From NCBI RefSeq assembly GCF_030064895.1, contig NZ_JASJEB010000121.1, positions 1-48,853 on the forward strand: a DNA stretch of 48,853 bases, read 5' to 3'. Positions within the stretch are counted from its first letter, which is position 1; every line of letters begins with the position of its first letter. The DNA comes from Crocosphaera sp. (lineage in GTDB: Bacteria; Cyanobacteriota; Cyanobacteriia; Cyanobacteriales; Microcystaceae). The notes beneath the pieces are model-generated. The model made no database searches, was not told where the DNA came from, and was given only the letters and a program-made list of their open reading frames with translations. The position numbers and the translations under genes are program-made. This document shows positions 24,739 through 33,453 of this stretch, in pieces.

Positions 24739-26043
24739 TCACAGCAATTGATCCCGTTCTGTAATAGCCATACCGTGTGCAGGAAACTCCTCATACTCGG
24801 CTAAAGTTTGACTGGTTTCCTTAACGAGATCGAAACCTTGGGGAGTTAAATAAGCAACGGTTGATCGCTTGAGAAAATCGTACACCGATACCGCAGAATA
24901 GGAACGAGCAAATCCTCCGGTGGGTAAAACAGCGTTAACCCCGATGGCATAAGTAGCAGCAGAAGAAGGGGTATATTTTCCCAGTAAAATTTCCCCTGCA
25001 TTCTTAATCTCTCCCACTAACCGCAAAGGGTCATCCACCAACACTTCTAGATGTTCCGGGGCGTAGTCGTTAACAAATTGCAGAGATTCTTCTAAGCTAG
25101 AGGTGAGAATAATACCACCATAAGCATCCAACCCCGTCTGACAAAACTCCCGTCGCCATTGGGGTAATTTTTCTAGGTATTGATCGGCAAAATAACTGAC
25201 TTTTTCGGCAACAGTTTCGCTGTGGGTGACTAATAAAGCTGCCGAGTCCGGACCGTGTTCGGCTTCTATCAATAAGTCGAGGGCGGCCAGTTGGGGGTCG
25301 GTTGTTTCATCAGCTAAGACAATGGACTCACTCGGTCCAGCAGGTAAACCCACATCCACCGTACCGAATAACACCCGTTTGGCTGCTGCCCCATAGATAC
25401 TACAAGGGCCGGTTAATTTATCCACTTTGGGTACTTTCGTTGTGCCTAAGGCCATGGCAGCTAAGGCTTGAATACCCCCTAATTTATAGACATTGCTTAC
25501 CCCGGCCATTTGTGCCACATAGAGGGAAACTGGTTCGACCTGACCCTGTTTATCGGGAGGAGTACAAACCACTATTTGTTCAACCCCGGCCACCATCGCT
25601 GGAATAGTTAACATGAGCATCATGGAAGGGAAAGCCCCTTTCCCTCGGGGAACATATAAGCCCACACTAGGAATAGGGGTGATTTTTTCTCCAGCAAAGA
25701 TACCGCTATCGATTTCGGCCAGATTCATTTCTTCGGGGAGTTGCCGTTGATGGACTTCTTTGATGTTACGAAAGGCTTGATCTACGGCTTTTTTAACCTC
25801 GGGTTCCACTAAATGTTGCGCTTGCTCAAATTCTTCGGGAGTTACTTTTATATTTTCTGGGGTTGCCCCTGCATAGTCAAATTTTTGGGCATATTTAATC
25901 AGTCCCTTATCTCCAGTTTGGGCGATCGCAGTTATCACTTCTTGGGCAATAGGAATCACTTGATCTATATCTAACTCAGCCCGTCGCTTTACTGTGGCGA
26001 GATCCTTGGCTGTCATTTGGGCAAGTTTAAGAATTCTGACCAC
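24739..26043 (-). CDS. hisD: Histidinol dehydrogenase
   Basis: 434 residues, normal for HisD. It oxidises histidinol to histidine in two NAD-dependent steps, the end of histidine synthesis. Signatures: PSVGLYVPRGKGAFPSMMLM, GGIQALAAMALGT, GPCSIYGAAAKR, VGLPAGPSESIVLADET, LIEAEHGPDSAALLVT (zinc/catalytic His region) and VNDYAPEHLEVLVDD (catalytic Glu-His). ATG or GTG near 26043. A gene on its own, as his genes are scattered in cyanobacteria. Confidence 0.97.
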   Translation of the reverse strand: MVRILKLAQMTAKDLATVKRRAELDIDQVIPIAQEVITAIAQTGDKGLIKYAQKFDYAGATPENIKVTPEEFEQAQHLVEPEVKKAVDQAFRNIKEVHQRQLPEEMNLAEIDSGIFAGEKITPIPSVGLYVPRGKGAFPSMMLMLTIPAMVAGVEQIVVCTPPDKQGQVEPVSLYVAQMAGVSNVYKLGGIQALAAMALGTTKVPKVDKLTGPCSIYGAAAKRVLFGTVDVGLPAGPSESIVLADETTDPQLAALDLLIEAEHGPDSAALLVTHSETVAEKVSYFADQYLEKLPQWRREFCQTGLDAYGGIILTSSLEESLQFVNDYAPEHLEVLVDDPLRLVGEIKNAGEILLGKYTPSSAATYAIGVNAVLPTGGFARSYSAVSVYDFLKRSTVAYLTPQGFDLVKETSQTLAEYEEFPAHGMAITERDQLL

Positions 26044-26088
26044 TACTTCTCTCCTGATACTTTGATGCGTCTTTATCTATTTTAGTAT

Positions 26089-26121
26089 CAGTTAGCAGTT
26101 AGCAGTTAGCAGTTGTCAGTT
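26089..26121. repeat. Short tandem repeat (CAGTTAG heptamer)
   Basis: Three to four CAGTTAG units followed by CAGTTGTCAGTT, upstream of hisD. The remaining gap 26044-26353 is AT-rich and shows nothing else I can support. Confidence 0.75.
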
Positions 26122-26353
26122 ATCGCTTAAATCATTCTCGGAATTGCTATTTTCTAAAAATGCTCATAATCGACACTTTATTTTTTCATTCTTTTTTACT
26201 AGACTCTTTAGCTTAATTCAATAATTATGACTAAATCAACTTTATTTAACTTATTTGAGACTATTCTTGTTCGATTCTATAATATACATTTTATCTATCT
26301 CTACAGAAAACTTTCCATTTTTTACTTTATATATAATTCCATAATCTTAAGTT

Positions 26354-26698
26354 TTATTCTGCTTCAAAAATTTTGCCTAAAAAACCAGAAACAATGGACA
26401 AAATAATGGAACCAAATAGAGCATCTAAGAAACTATTAACCGTAAATCCCGGGGTAAAATAAGAAACTAGAGAAAAAGAAATAGCGTTAACAACGAAGAG
26501 AAATAAACCAAGGCTAAGAATAGTTAAAGGTAAGGTGAATAAAAGCAATATAGGTTTAACGATCGCATTTATCAAACCCATGACGGCTGTAGCGATCGCT
26601 GCCACTGTAAATCCATTAATGGTAATACCTGGAATTAAATAAGCGGTGATCAGTAATGATAAGGCAGTGATCACCCAAGTTAGGATAAACTGGAACAT
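26354..26698 (-). CDS. Phage holin family 4-like membrane protein
   Basis: 114 residues with four membrane helices filling the chain (WVITALSLLITAYLIPG, AAIATAVMGLINAIVKPILL, LPLTILSLGLFLFVVNAISF, ALFGSIILSIVSGFLG). The LINAIVKPI...LTILSLGLFLFVVN pattern is the signature of the chromosomal 'phage holin family' (mycobacterial/cyanobacterial YvlD type) proteins. These are conserved in non-phage contexts. No phage genes are nearby, so a lysis role is unlikely. Confidence 0.85.
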   Translation of the reverse strand: MFQFILTWVITALSLLITAYLIPGITINGFTVAAIATAVMGLINAIVKPILLLFTLPLTILSLGLFLFVVNAISFSLVSYFTPGFTVNSFLDALFGSIILSIVSGFLGKIFEAE

Positions 26699-26749
26699 AG
26701 TCTTTAATGATATTGATTAATCTCTACAGTTAAATTATACCCGATCACA

Positions 26750-27184
26750 TTAAGGTCTTCTAATACGAATCATAGCATTTTGGATTCTTTTTTTGAAAAC
26801 TGCATCCTTTTGTGCATTTTCAGTTATAGCATTAAACTCGTCAGAAGATAAACCACTATCTTCAGCTATTTTTTTGGATTGATTACAAAATTCAACGGCT
26901 ATTTCTTGAGCTTCATCGGGTAGTTTTTTGATACTTTCTGGTTGATCACAGGCAATTTCCGGAGGTTGAGTGTCCATAATAGCTTCAATTTCTTTATAGG
27001 CTATTTGTCGTTGATCTTCAATTTTTAATACCGTCTGAGCATAATTAGTGACTTCTTCATCACTAAAATTAGAAGGGGGCGGCAGTGGAGTAGGTGGAGG
27101 GCCTTGAAAGACAGTACATCCATGAAGAATACTAAAAAATACGACTAAACTAGACATAATGGAACGAGTGAAGATTCTGTTCAA
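26750..27184 (-). CDS. DUF4168-like lipoprotein
   Basis: The frame is open upstream to 27349, but the likely protein starts close to the lipobox ILHGC. From a TTG at 27184 it reads NRIFTRSIM then SSLVVFFSILHGC, a basic n-region, hydrophobic core and lipidated Cys; an ATG at 27157 starts nine residues later. A proline-rich linker (PPPTPLPPP) leads to a helical domain with FSDEEVTNYAQTVLKIEDQR and GLSSDEFNAITENAQKD, matching the DUF4168 pattern. It would be a membrane-anchored outside protein of unknown role. Overall confidence in the start is low, in the frame good. Confidence 0.65.
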   Translation of the reverse strand: MNRIFTRSIMSSLVVFFSILHGCTVFQGPPPTPLPPPSNFSDEEVTNYAQTVLKIEDQRQIAYKEIEAIMDTQPPEIACDQPESIKKLPDEAQEIAVEFCNQSKKIAEDSGLSSDEFNAITENAQKDAVFKKRIQNAMIRIRRP

Positions 27185-27374
27185 ATTAAAAAGGGAACAG
27201 TGGACAAACACCATGCGTTGAACCGCCAAACTCATAATAATAACTGAATCCCCGCCTGGGTTTCTTTTTTTTTGAATTCTTTTAAGCATTATAAGTTCCT
27301 GACAATTCCCACACAAGAGAGATTCCCAATTTAAAAAATTACGATACAATTAAGGGTCAGACTGGATTTGAGTG

Positions 27375-28328
27375 ATGAGTATCCATTGTTACTACATCTT
27401 CTATACGGCCAATGTCTTTTTTGTTAACAAGGATCATCCTAACTTGCCAACACCTTCAACCCTTCACACCCCCGTTTTACCTCAAGCTTTGCTTGATGGT
27501 TTAGATATTGACCCTAACGGTCATTATTTAGATGCCACCTTGGGACGGGGCGGCCATAGTCGTCTCATTTTGGCGAGCTTTCCTGATGTTAGAGTAACAG
27601 CAATTGATCTTGATGACGAGGCGATCGCTACTACTCAAGCTAATTTATTAGACCTATTCGGCGATCGCTTACAGGTTTGGCAGGGAAATTTTGCAGATTA
27701 CCCAGGTAAAATGGGAGAGTTTAACGGGATTATTGCAGACTTAGGTGTAAGTTCTCCCCAGTTTGATGTTCCAGAGAGAGGCTTTAGTTTTCGTCATCAG
27801 GCACCTTTAGATATGCGGATGAACCGTCAACAGTCTCTCACCGCAGCAGAAATAATTAATCATTGGGATCAGACGAGTCTTGCTGATCTATTTTATCAAT
27901 ATGGAGAAGAACGGCGATCGCGTGTAATTGCCCGTCGTCTTGTACAAAAACGTCCCTTTGAGACCACAACAGCTTTAGCAGAGGCGATTGCTTTATGTTT
28001 TCCTCCCAAACAACGTTATGGACGTATTCACCCTGCTACCCGTGTTTTTCAAGCGTTACGTATTGCGGTTAATGATGAGCTAGGATCTTTAGAAAGGTTC
28101 TTAGAAAAGGCCCCTCATTGGTTAAAACCTGGGGGACGTATCGGAATTATTAGTTTTCATAGTTTAGAGGATCGTCGGGTAAAATATAGTTTTCGAGACT
28201 CTTTATTATTGGATATTGTTACTAAAAAACCGATTATTCCCCAACGAGAAGAACAAAAACAAAATCCTCGATCTCGTTCGGCAAAATTAAGGTTTGCTCA
28301 ACGGAAAACAGAGATGAATGTTTTCTAA
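27375..28328 (+). CDS. rsmH: 16S rRNA (cytosine1402-N4)-methyltransferase RsmH (MraW)
   Basis: 317 residues from the ATG at 27375; a GTG one codon earlier and a TTG further in are alternatives, because the first about 25 residues are not conserved. Signatures: [28 protein letters not shown] (SAM motif I), [32 protein letters not shown]-like [20 protein letters not shown], and [18 protein letters not shown]. It methylates C1402 in the ribosomal P site. In many bacteria it heads the dcw cluster; here no cell-wall genes follow, as is usual in cyanobacteria. Three HIP1 sites lie within the gene. Confidence 0.96.
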   Translation: MSIHCYYIFYTANVFFVNKDHPNLPTPSTLHTPVLPQALLDGLDIDPNGHYLDATLGRGGHSRLILASFPDVRVTAIDLDDEAIATTQANLLDLFGDRLQVWQGNFADYPGKMGEFNGIIADLGVSSPQFDVPERGFSFRHQAPLDMRMNRQQSLTAAEIINHWDQTSLADLFYQYGEERRSRVIARRLVQKRPFETTTALAEAIALCFPPKQRYGRIHPATRVFQALRIAVNDELGSLERFLEKAPHWLKPGGRIGIISFHSLEDRRVKYSFRDSLLLDIVTKKPIIPQREEQKQNPRSRSAKLRFAQRKTEMNVF

Positions 28329-28416
28329 ACTTCGGTTCTTAAAACCCCAAACTTCGGTTGTCAATAGAAAGAATATTAGTTAAATTAACTTGGAAATTGT
28401 TTGTCCTTAAGTAATC

Positions 28417-29202
28417 ATGAATATAATTGCTCAACTGAAGACTAAAAAACTAACATCTCGACAATTACTCTCCATGGGATTTTATGTGTACAAAAAAACA
28501 TTCAGTCAGATGTTTTTACTTATTGGATTAATTTACTTGCCTCTAGTTTTAAGTATTTCTTGGATTCAATATTATGTTACTAATCAGTTACTTGAACAGT
28601 TACAAATCAATTTTTCTAGTTCAACTTTAATCCTTTATTTCAGTTTTGTCTTGATGTTTGTACTAATTGTATTTACCATTAATACTTTCTACTATAAAAC
28701 CATTGTACTTGTGACTTATAACTATATTCATCAAAGACCTTTGATCAATGGCTCTTTATTAAGGGAAGTTTTTGATAATTTCTTTTCTTTATGGTTGTTA
28801 ATGTTGAGAATTGCTATAAATTATTTTCTAAGGAGTTTATTGTTAATCGTACCAGGAATAATCTATTTAATCAATAATTTCTCAGTCCCTTTTGCTTTTA
28901 TTTTTCGACAAGAAAAAATCGAACACGCTTTTACTTATAATAGTATTATTATGAAGGGCAATACTGGAAGAGTATTTTCTTTATTTTTATATCCCTTCAT
29001 AATATATATGGTTTTTGCTTTATTCATTAATGTATTTTTTTCATCTGTGATGGATGGTTCTTCAACAATTAATAATTCTTCTAGTTATCCCTTTGGTTTG
29101 TCCTTATTTAGCCAAATTATTTTTATTGTTTTATACCCTATATTAATTAATGCTTATTTATGTCTATTTTTGAATGCAGAAGCACAAAAAAGATTAACTT
29201 AG
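28417..29202 (+). CDS. Hypothetical multi-helix membrane protein
   Basis: 261 residues, mostly hydrophobic, with about six membrane helices (33-52, 70-90, 122-138, 139-160, 188-212, 229-252). The N-terminal LKTKKLTSRQLLSMGFYVYK and the SIIMKGN...VFSLFLYPFIIY segment resemble the loose 'membrane domain of glycerophosphodiester phosphodiesterase / UPF0259' architecture (a helical bundle with an amphipathic start). I cannot assign a family with certainty. It follows rsmH by 88 bp in the same direction and is more AT-rich. Confidence 0.6.
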   Translation: MNIIAQLKTKKLTSRQLLSMGFYVYKKTFSQMFLLIGLIYLPLVLSISWIQYYVTNQLLEQLQINFSSSTLILYFSFVLMFVLIVFTINTFYYKTIVLVTYNYIHQRPLINGSLLREVFDNFFSLWLLMLRIAINYFLRSLLLIVPGIIYLINNFSVPFAFIFRQEKIEHAFTYNSIIMKGNTGRVFSLFLYPFIIYMVFALFINVFFSSVMDGSSTINNSSSYPFGLSLFSQIIFIVLYPILINAYLCLFLNAEAQKRLT

Positions 29203-29214
29203 TCATAGTACACT

Positions 29215-29310
29215 TAATACTAAATCCCCTGATCAAACCCGTCTTATCTTTTGGAAGAGGCAGGGAGGAGATAGAATATTATTCTACGATAATAAGCGGA
29301 TTTGGTATTA
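29215..29310. mobile_element. MITE-like element with 13-bp terminal inverted repeats
   Basis: TAATACTAAATCC (29215-29227) and GGATTTGGTATTA (29298-29310) are inverted repeats matching at 12 of 13 positions. The 96-bp interval has no ORF. GGTGCAAGAT near 29324 echoes that near 5349. Confidence 0.6.
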
Positions 29311-29496
29311 GGATTTTATTTGAAGGTGCAAGATGTCAGCATAAGATGAATTTTTTTCTATTCATTAAGTAAATTAACTTAAAATAAAAATCAATCAAAA
29401 AATAAATTACTAAGAAATAACGATGTCTTAAACCGATATTAGAGAGAAAATCGTGGTCGAATGTAGCTTGTCTAAACATCACTCAAATTTTAAGTC

Positions 29497-29802
29497 ATGG
29501 CTCTAGAAACTTTAAGTCGAAATTTTCTGCGTTTTGATCAGAGAAAACACTTAGATAAGATTGATATGATTCTCATTGAAAATCTTCCCTGTTCCAGTTT
29601 TTCTCACATTCAAGCAATTGGTTATGATGTCCCAACCAAAATTCTTAAAGTTAATTATAAATCTGGTTCTATTTATACTTATTTTCAGGTTCCTGCTCAA
29701 ATTTTTAAGACCATGCTTACCACTCATAATATAGGACAATATCTTAACTCTCATATCAAAGGAAATTATCACTATCAGAGGTTTATTCCTCGTTACATCT
29801 AA
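29497..29802 (+). CDS. KTSC domain protein
   Basis: 101 residues. The C-terminal 65 residues match the KTSC domain: IQAIGYDVPTKILKVNYKSG, YTYFQVPAQIF, GQYLNSHIKGNYHYQRF. KTSC domains are small beta-rich units named for a C-terminal domain of some lysyl-tRNA synthetases; many stand alone in bacteria and their role is unclear. The N-terminal 35 residues are not recognised. Confidence 0.85.
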   Translation: MALETLSRNFLRFDQRKHLDKIDMILIENLPCSSFSHIQAIGYDVPTKILKVNYKSGSIYTYFQVPAQIFKTMLTTHNIGQYLNSHIKGNYHYQRFIPRYI

Positions 29803-29970
29803 AGGGATTTTTACTTAAAAAGTAGAAGTTATTAACTGAAATTTAAGCAGAAGTAGACAAAAAATAAGAATTAGAAAAATAAATAAAAGATTAGGGCAGA
29901 TTAGAATCTGATTTTTGAGCGTTAAGATATTGAGATGCACTGAGTATTAGTTCGATTGTCTAATGTTTAG

Positions 29971-29975
29971 AGGAG
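29971..29975 (+). promoter_or_regulatory. Shine-Dalgarno site fixing the start at 29983
   Basis: AGGAG seven bases before the ATG at 29983 makes that start better than the ATG at 29977, which would leave only one base of spacing. Confidence 0.6.
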
Positions 29976-29982
29976 TATGGTT

Positions 29983-30861
29983 ATGTATATCATCTTTGGA
30001 ATTCAAAAAGCATTCGAAGTTATCTATAATATCGCTGAGAGTGTAACTAAGATAGGTGTTATTGGGGAGATGTTACGGCGGCTGTTTCCACCAGACCCAG
30101 AGCCGAAGCCTAACCCAGAACTACCACCATCTCCAATTCCAACACCAGAGAACAAACCAGTTCGGAGATTTTGGCAAAAATTTGCTGAAAAAGACAAGGT
30201 GACTATTATTCTTAGCGAGTATGAGTCCAGTCCCACTACAGAACTTGGGTCTAAAGAAGCCATTAGAACAGCAATTAATAGACATTCTGTCTCAATGGGT
30301 AATGCAAAAGCTATGGCAACTTTATTCAGCTTTTTCTTAAAGGATAGCAGATTTAATTTCACACCTAATGTTCAAGGTAGTGAAAGTAGAGAAGCAAGTG
30401 AATGTTTCACAGGCTCAAATTTAATCCTTTTAGGTTCTGAGATCAGTAATCAAGTTACCAGAGAAAAGATAGAAGATTTAAGAAGAAAAAGCGCCATTAT
30501 TCCCTATGAAGTTAGAGAAAATCAAGCAACAAATATGATTGAGATTCGCCATATCACAAATCCAGAGGCAATATATGTTCCACAAATTGATGAAGATGGG
30601 TCTGGAACTGATTATGCTCTAATTATCAAAACTAAAAACCCAAGTGATTTCGATAGAGGTAAAGAGCTAATTATTTTGGCCGGGGCCAATATGTACGGTG
30701 TCGAAGCTGCTGCTCGAATAATAACTGAAGCTGACCAGTTGAGAGAGATAAATGAAACAATAAGCCGCAATGAGACTGAAAATATTTGGATAATTATTAA
30801 AACAGAGGTTAAATTTTTCTCTCCTCATCGAGCCACAATTATAGATTCCAAGACTTTTTAA
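29983..30861 (+). CDS. Hypothetical protein, paralogue A (Rossmann-like)
   Basis: 292 residues. An N-terminal hydrophobic or amphipathic helix (IIFGIQKAFEVIYNIAES) may attach it to the membrane. A proline-rich linker follows (PPDPEPKPNPELPPSPIPTP), then a domain of about 220 residues. That domain has KVTIILSEYESS, SVSMGNAKAM, GSNLILLGSEISN, GTDYALIIKTKNP and LIILAGANMYGVEAAARII. The 'NLILLG...N' strand-loop and 'ILAGANxxGxEAAA' helix start recall nucleotide- or ligand-binding Rossmann-like domains, including those of some S-layer proteins. I do not know its function. The paralogue at 32372 shares this domain almost throughout; this copy ends at ATIIDSKTF and lacks the C-terminal tail of the other. 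Confidence 0.65.
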   Translation: MYIIFGIQKAFEVIYNIAESVTKIGVIGEMLRRLFPPDPEPKPNPELPPSPIPTPENKPVRRFWQKFAEKDKVTIILSEYESSPTTELGSKEAIRTAINRHSVSMGNAKAMATLFSFFLKDSRFNFTPNVQGSESREASECFTGSNLILLGSEISNQVTREKIEDLRRKSAIIPYEVRENQATNMIEIRHITNPEAIYVPQIDEDGSGTDYALIIKTKNPSDFDRGKELIILAGANMYGVEAAARIITEADQLREINETISRNETENIWIIIKTEVKFFSPHRATIIDSKTF

Positions 30862-31170
30862 TTAAACCGCGCCCAGGTTAAAAACCGTAGTTTTGAATAA
30901 TCAAATAAAATGCTTATCTAACAAAGTTTTTCGTTTGTAGCTGCTGGAAAAAAAAACTCCAGTTCTCAAAATGGACACGGTTTCATTGCAACGCCTTCAA
31001 CGTAAATAATCTATAATAGATAGTAGCCTATAAATAATAAAAGATAGAGGGATTTATAGATAGTCAATAGGGTTATTTTCCTGTCAAAAGAGAGGTTTTA
31101 GACCTCCATAAATTATTCATTGATAATTAAGGGATCATAAATTAGCTACATAACTATAGCTAAAAAATAT

Positions 31171-32259
31171 ATGAAAATAGTCACAGTCATCGGAACTCGT
31201 CCACAAATCATAAAAGCCAGTATTTTATTAAAGGAGTTGAAAAAAACAAATCACAAAAATATATTAGTGTATACAGGACAGCATTATAGTAAAAACCTTT
31301 CAGATATTTTCTTCCGAGAATTAAATCTAGAAATACCAGACTATAACCTTCAGATTGGTTCTGGAAGCTATTCCTATCAAATACAAACAGGAATTGAACA
31401 TTTAAGCGAAATTTTGGAATTAGAAAAACCAGATCGAATAGTCACAATAGGAGATAGTAACCCTGCCTTAGTGGGAGCAAGAACAGCTTATCAGAAAAAC
31501 ATTCATCTTGTCCATTGTGAAGCAGGTTTAAGAAGCAATGATCGACATGAACCAGAAGAAAAAAATCGTGTTTTTATTGATTCCTACGCACACCAATTAT
31601 TTTGTCCAACTCAAGAATGTTTGGATAATCTTAGGTTAGAAAATATAAAAACAAAACCAATATTAACCGGAGACTTACTTTATGATTGCTGGAAAAAATA
31701 CCAATCTTCTCAAAAACAACCACAATTAAAATTTATCGATCAGCTAGAAACAAATAATTTCTGCTTGCTAACATTACATCGTCAAAGTAATTTATCTGAT
31801 GTTGTTAAACTACAAAAAATTATTGGTATGTTAACTAATTCATGGGATTTACCAACCGTTTTTTGTGTGCATCCTGGCACAAAAAAAAGACTTCAAGAAC
31901 TTGCTTTATTAAAAGAGTTAGAACAGAAAAAGAATTTTTGGATGATAGAACCCTTGAGCTATTTAGAGATGAGGTGGATGCAAAATAATTGTGCTATAGT
32001 TATGACGGATTCTGTGGGCATTCAGGTTGAAGCTTACCTATGTCAAAAACCCAGTATTATTTTAAGAGAAAAAACAGAACATCATGTATTAGAAAAATTG
32101 GGATGGAGTGTTAAAATAAATCCTAAGCTTGATGAACTTTTTAGCTGCTACAATTTAGCACAAAATCTTATTAATTATCCTCCATTAAATTATGATGTAG
32201 AATTGTTTGGTGATGGAAATGCTGCTAGTAAAATGGTTGAGAGAATTATTAAAGAATAG
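31171..32259 (+). CDS. wecB: UDP-N-acetylglucosamine 2-epimerase (non-hydrolysing)
   Basis: 362 residues, normal length. It interconverts UDP-GlcNAc and UDP-ManNAc, supplying surface polysaccharide. Signatures: VTVIGTRPQIIKASIL at the N-terminus, VYTGQHYSKNLSDIFF, IVTIGDSNPALVGARTAY, HCEAGLRSNDRHEPEEKNR, TLHRQSNL and DSVGIQVEAYLCQKPSIILR. IGTRPQIIK varies from the common GTRPExIK. The gene is AT-rich relative to most housekeeping neighbours. It lies between two paralogous hypothetical genes in the same direction. The gap 30862-31170 before it is AT-rich, with a small GAGGT/ACCTC hairpin near 31092 and no gene seen. Confidence 0.93.
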   Translation: MKIVTVIGTRPQIIKASILLKELKKTNHKNILVYTGQHYSKNLSDIFFRELNLEIPDYNLQIGSGSYSYQIQTGIEHLSEILELEKPDRIVTIGDSNPALVGARTAYQKNIHLVHCEAGLRSNDRHEPEEKNRVFIDSYAHQLFCPTQECLDNLRLENIKTKPILTGDLLYDCWKKYQSSQKQPQLKFIDQLETNNFCLLTLHRQSNLSDVVKLQKIIGMLTNSWDLPTVFCVHPGTKKRLQELALLKELEQKKNFWMIEPLSYLEMRWMQNNCAIVMTDSVGIQVEAYLCQKPSIILREKTEHHVLEKLGWSVKINPKLDELFSCYNLAQNLINYPPLNYDVELFGDGNAASKMVERIIKE

Positions 32260-32371
32260 AAAATAGCTCGTTAGTTCTAGTTAGTTAGTGTCACCAAATC
32301 TATGAAAAATCTGGGATTTTGAGCATAAATTTACTATAATATGATTGTCTAATATTTCTCAGAGTACAGTT

Positions 32372-33397
32372 ATGTGTATCATCCTTTTTCCTTTTCAGTG
32401 GGTTTTGGGTATAATTCCAAGATTAATAGAGTCCGTGGGTACAATATTAGACAATACAAATAAAATAGGTGAAATAATAAAGGAATTGCCGATACTTCCA
32501 GGCAGAAAAAAACCAGTTGGAAGATTTTGGCAAAAATTTGCTGAGAAAGAAAAGGTGACTATTATTCTTAGCGAGTATGAGTCCAGTCCCACTACGGAAC
32601 TTGGGTCTACAGAAGCAATTAGAACAGCAATTAATAGACATTCTGTCTCAATGGGTAATGCAAAAGCTATGGCAAGTTTATTAAGCTTTTTCTCAAAGGA
32701 TAGGAGATTTAATTTCACACCTAATGTTCAAGGTAGTGAAAGTAGAGAAGCAAGTCCATATTTCACCGGCTCCAATTTAATTCTTTTAGGTTCTGAGATC
32801 AGTAATCAAGTTGCCAGAGAAAAGATAGAAGATTTAAGAAGAGAAGGCGCAATTATCCCCTATGAAGTTAGAGAAAATCAAGAAACAAATATAATTGAGA
32901 TTCGTCATATCACAAATCCAGAGGAAATATATGTTCCACAAATTGATAAAGATGGCTCTGGAACTGATTATGCTCTAATTATCAAAACTAAAAACCCAAG
33001 TGATTTTGAGAGTAGAGAGCTAATTATTTTAGCTGGGGCTAATATGTACGGTGTCGAGGCTGCTGCTCGAATAATAACTAAGCCTAACCAGTTGGAAGAG
33101 ATAAATAGACAAATAAGCAATAATAATTGTCAAAACATTTGGATACTTATTAAAACCGAAGTCAAGTTTTTTTCTCCTAATAGAGCTACCATTATAGGGT
33201 CTGGCACTCTCACAATGGGAGAAGTCACTCAGTCTGAGAAACTTTCTGAAGCTGAACAAATAGAATCATTAAAAAAAGATTTTTGGGATGAGTTAGACGA
33301 AGTGATAGAAGACTGTAAAATAAACACAGGAATAAAGGACTTATCCTATCAACACGATCATTATATTCATGGCACACCTAAGCGAGATATTCAATAG
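32372..33397 (+). CDS. Hypothetical protein, paralogue B (Rossmann-like)
   Basis: 341 residues from the ATG at 32372, the position matching the start of paralogue A; a TTG at 32345 would lengthen it. The hydrophobic N-terminus (CIILFPFQWVLGIIPRLIES) differs from paralogue A and there is no proline linker. From RFWQKFAEK onward the two proteins are nearly identical over about 215 residues (EYESSPTTELGS, GSNLILLGSEISN, LIILAGANMYGVEAAARIIT). A unique C-terminal tail of about 65 residues follows, acidic and helical, ending YQHDHYIHGTPKRD. The DNA upstream of both genes shares GATTGTCTAAT, so the duplication included part of the leader. Confidence 0.65.
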   Translation: MCIILFPFQWVLGIIPRLIESVGTILDNTNKIGEIIKELPILPGRKKPVGRFWQKFAEKEKVTIILSEYESSPTTELGSTEAIRTAINRHSVSMGNAKAMASLLSFFSKDRRFNFTPNVQGSESREASPYFTGSNLILLGSEISNQVAREKIEDLRREGAIIPYEVRENQETNIIEIRHITNPEEIYVPQIDKDGSGTDYALIIKTKNPSDFESRELIILAGANMYGVEAAARIITKPNQLEEINRQISNNNCQNIWILIKTEVKFFSPNRATIIGSGTLTMGEVTQSEKLSEAEQIESLKKDFWDELDEVIEDCKINTGIKDLSYQHDHYIHGTPKRDIQ

Positions 33398-33412
33398 GGA
33401 AAAAGTTTTAAA

Positions 33413-33437
33413 TGTGGGAGTTATTAACACTCCCACA
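33413..33437. terminator. Bidirectional terminator hairpin
   Basis: TGTGGGAGT (33413-33421) and ACTCCCACA (33429-33437) make perfect 9-bp arms with a 7-base loop between the convergent ends of paralogue B and the aldehyde dehydrogenase gene. Confidence 0.75.
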
Positions 33438-33453
33438 AAGGTTCAAAAAATCG

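Noticed and set aside
26354-26698. Prophage suggested by a holin-like gene
   Set aside because: This family is chromosomal in many bacteria and no capsid, tail, integrase or lysin gene is nearby.
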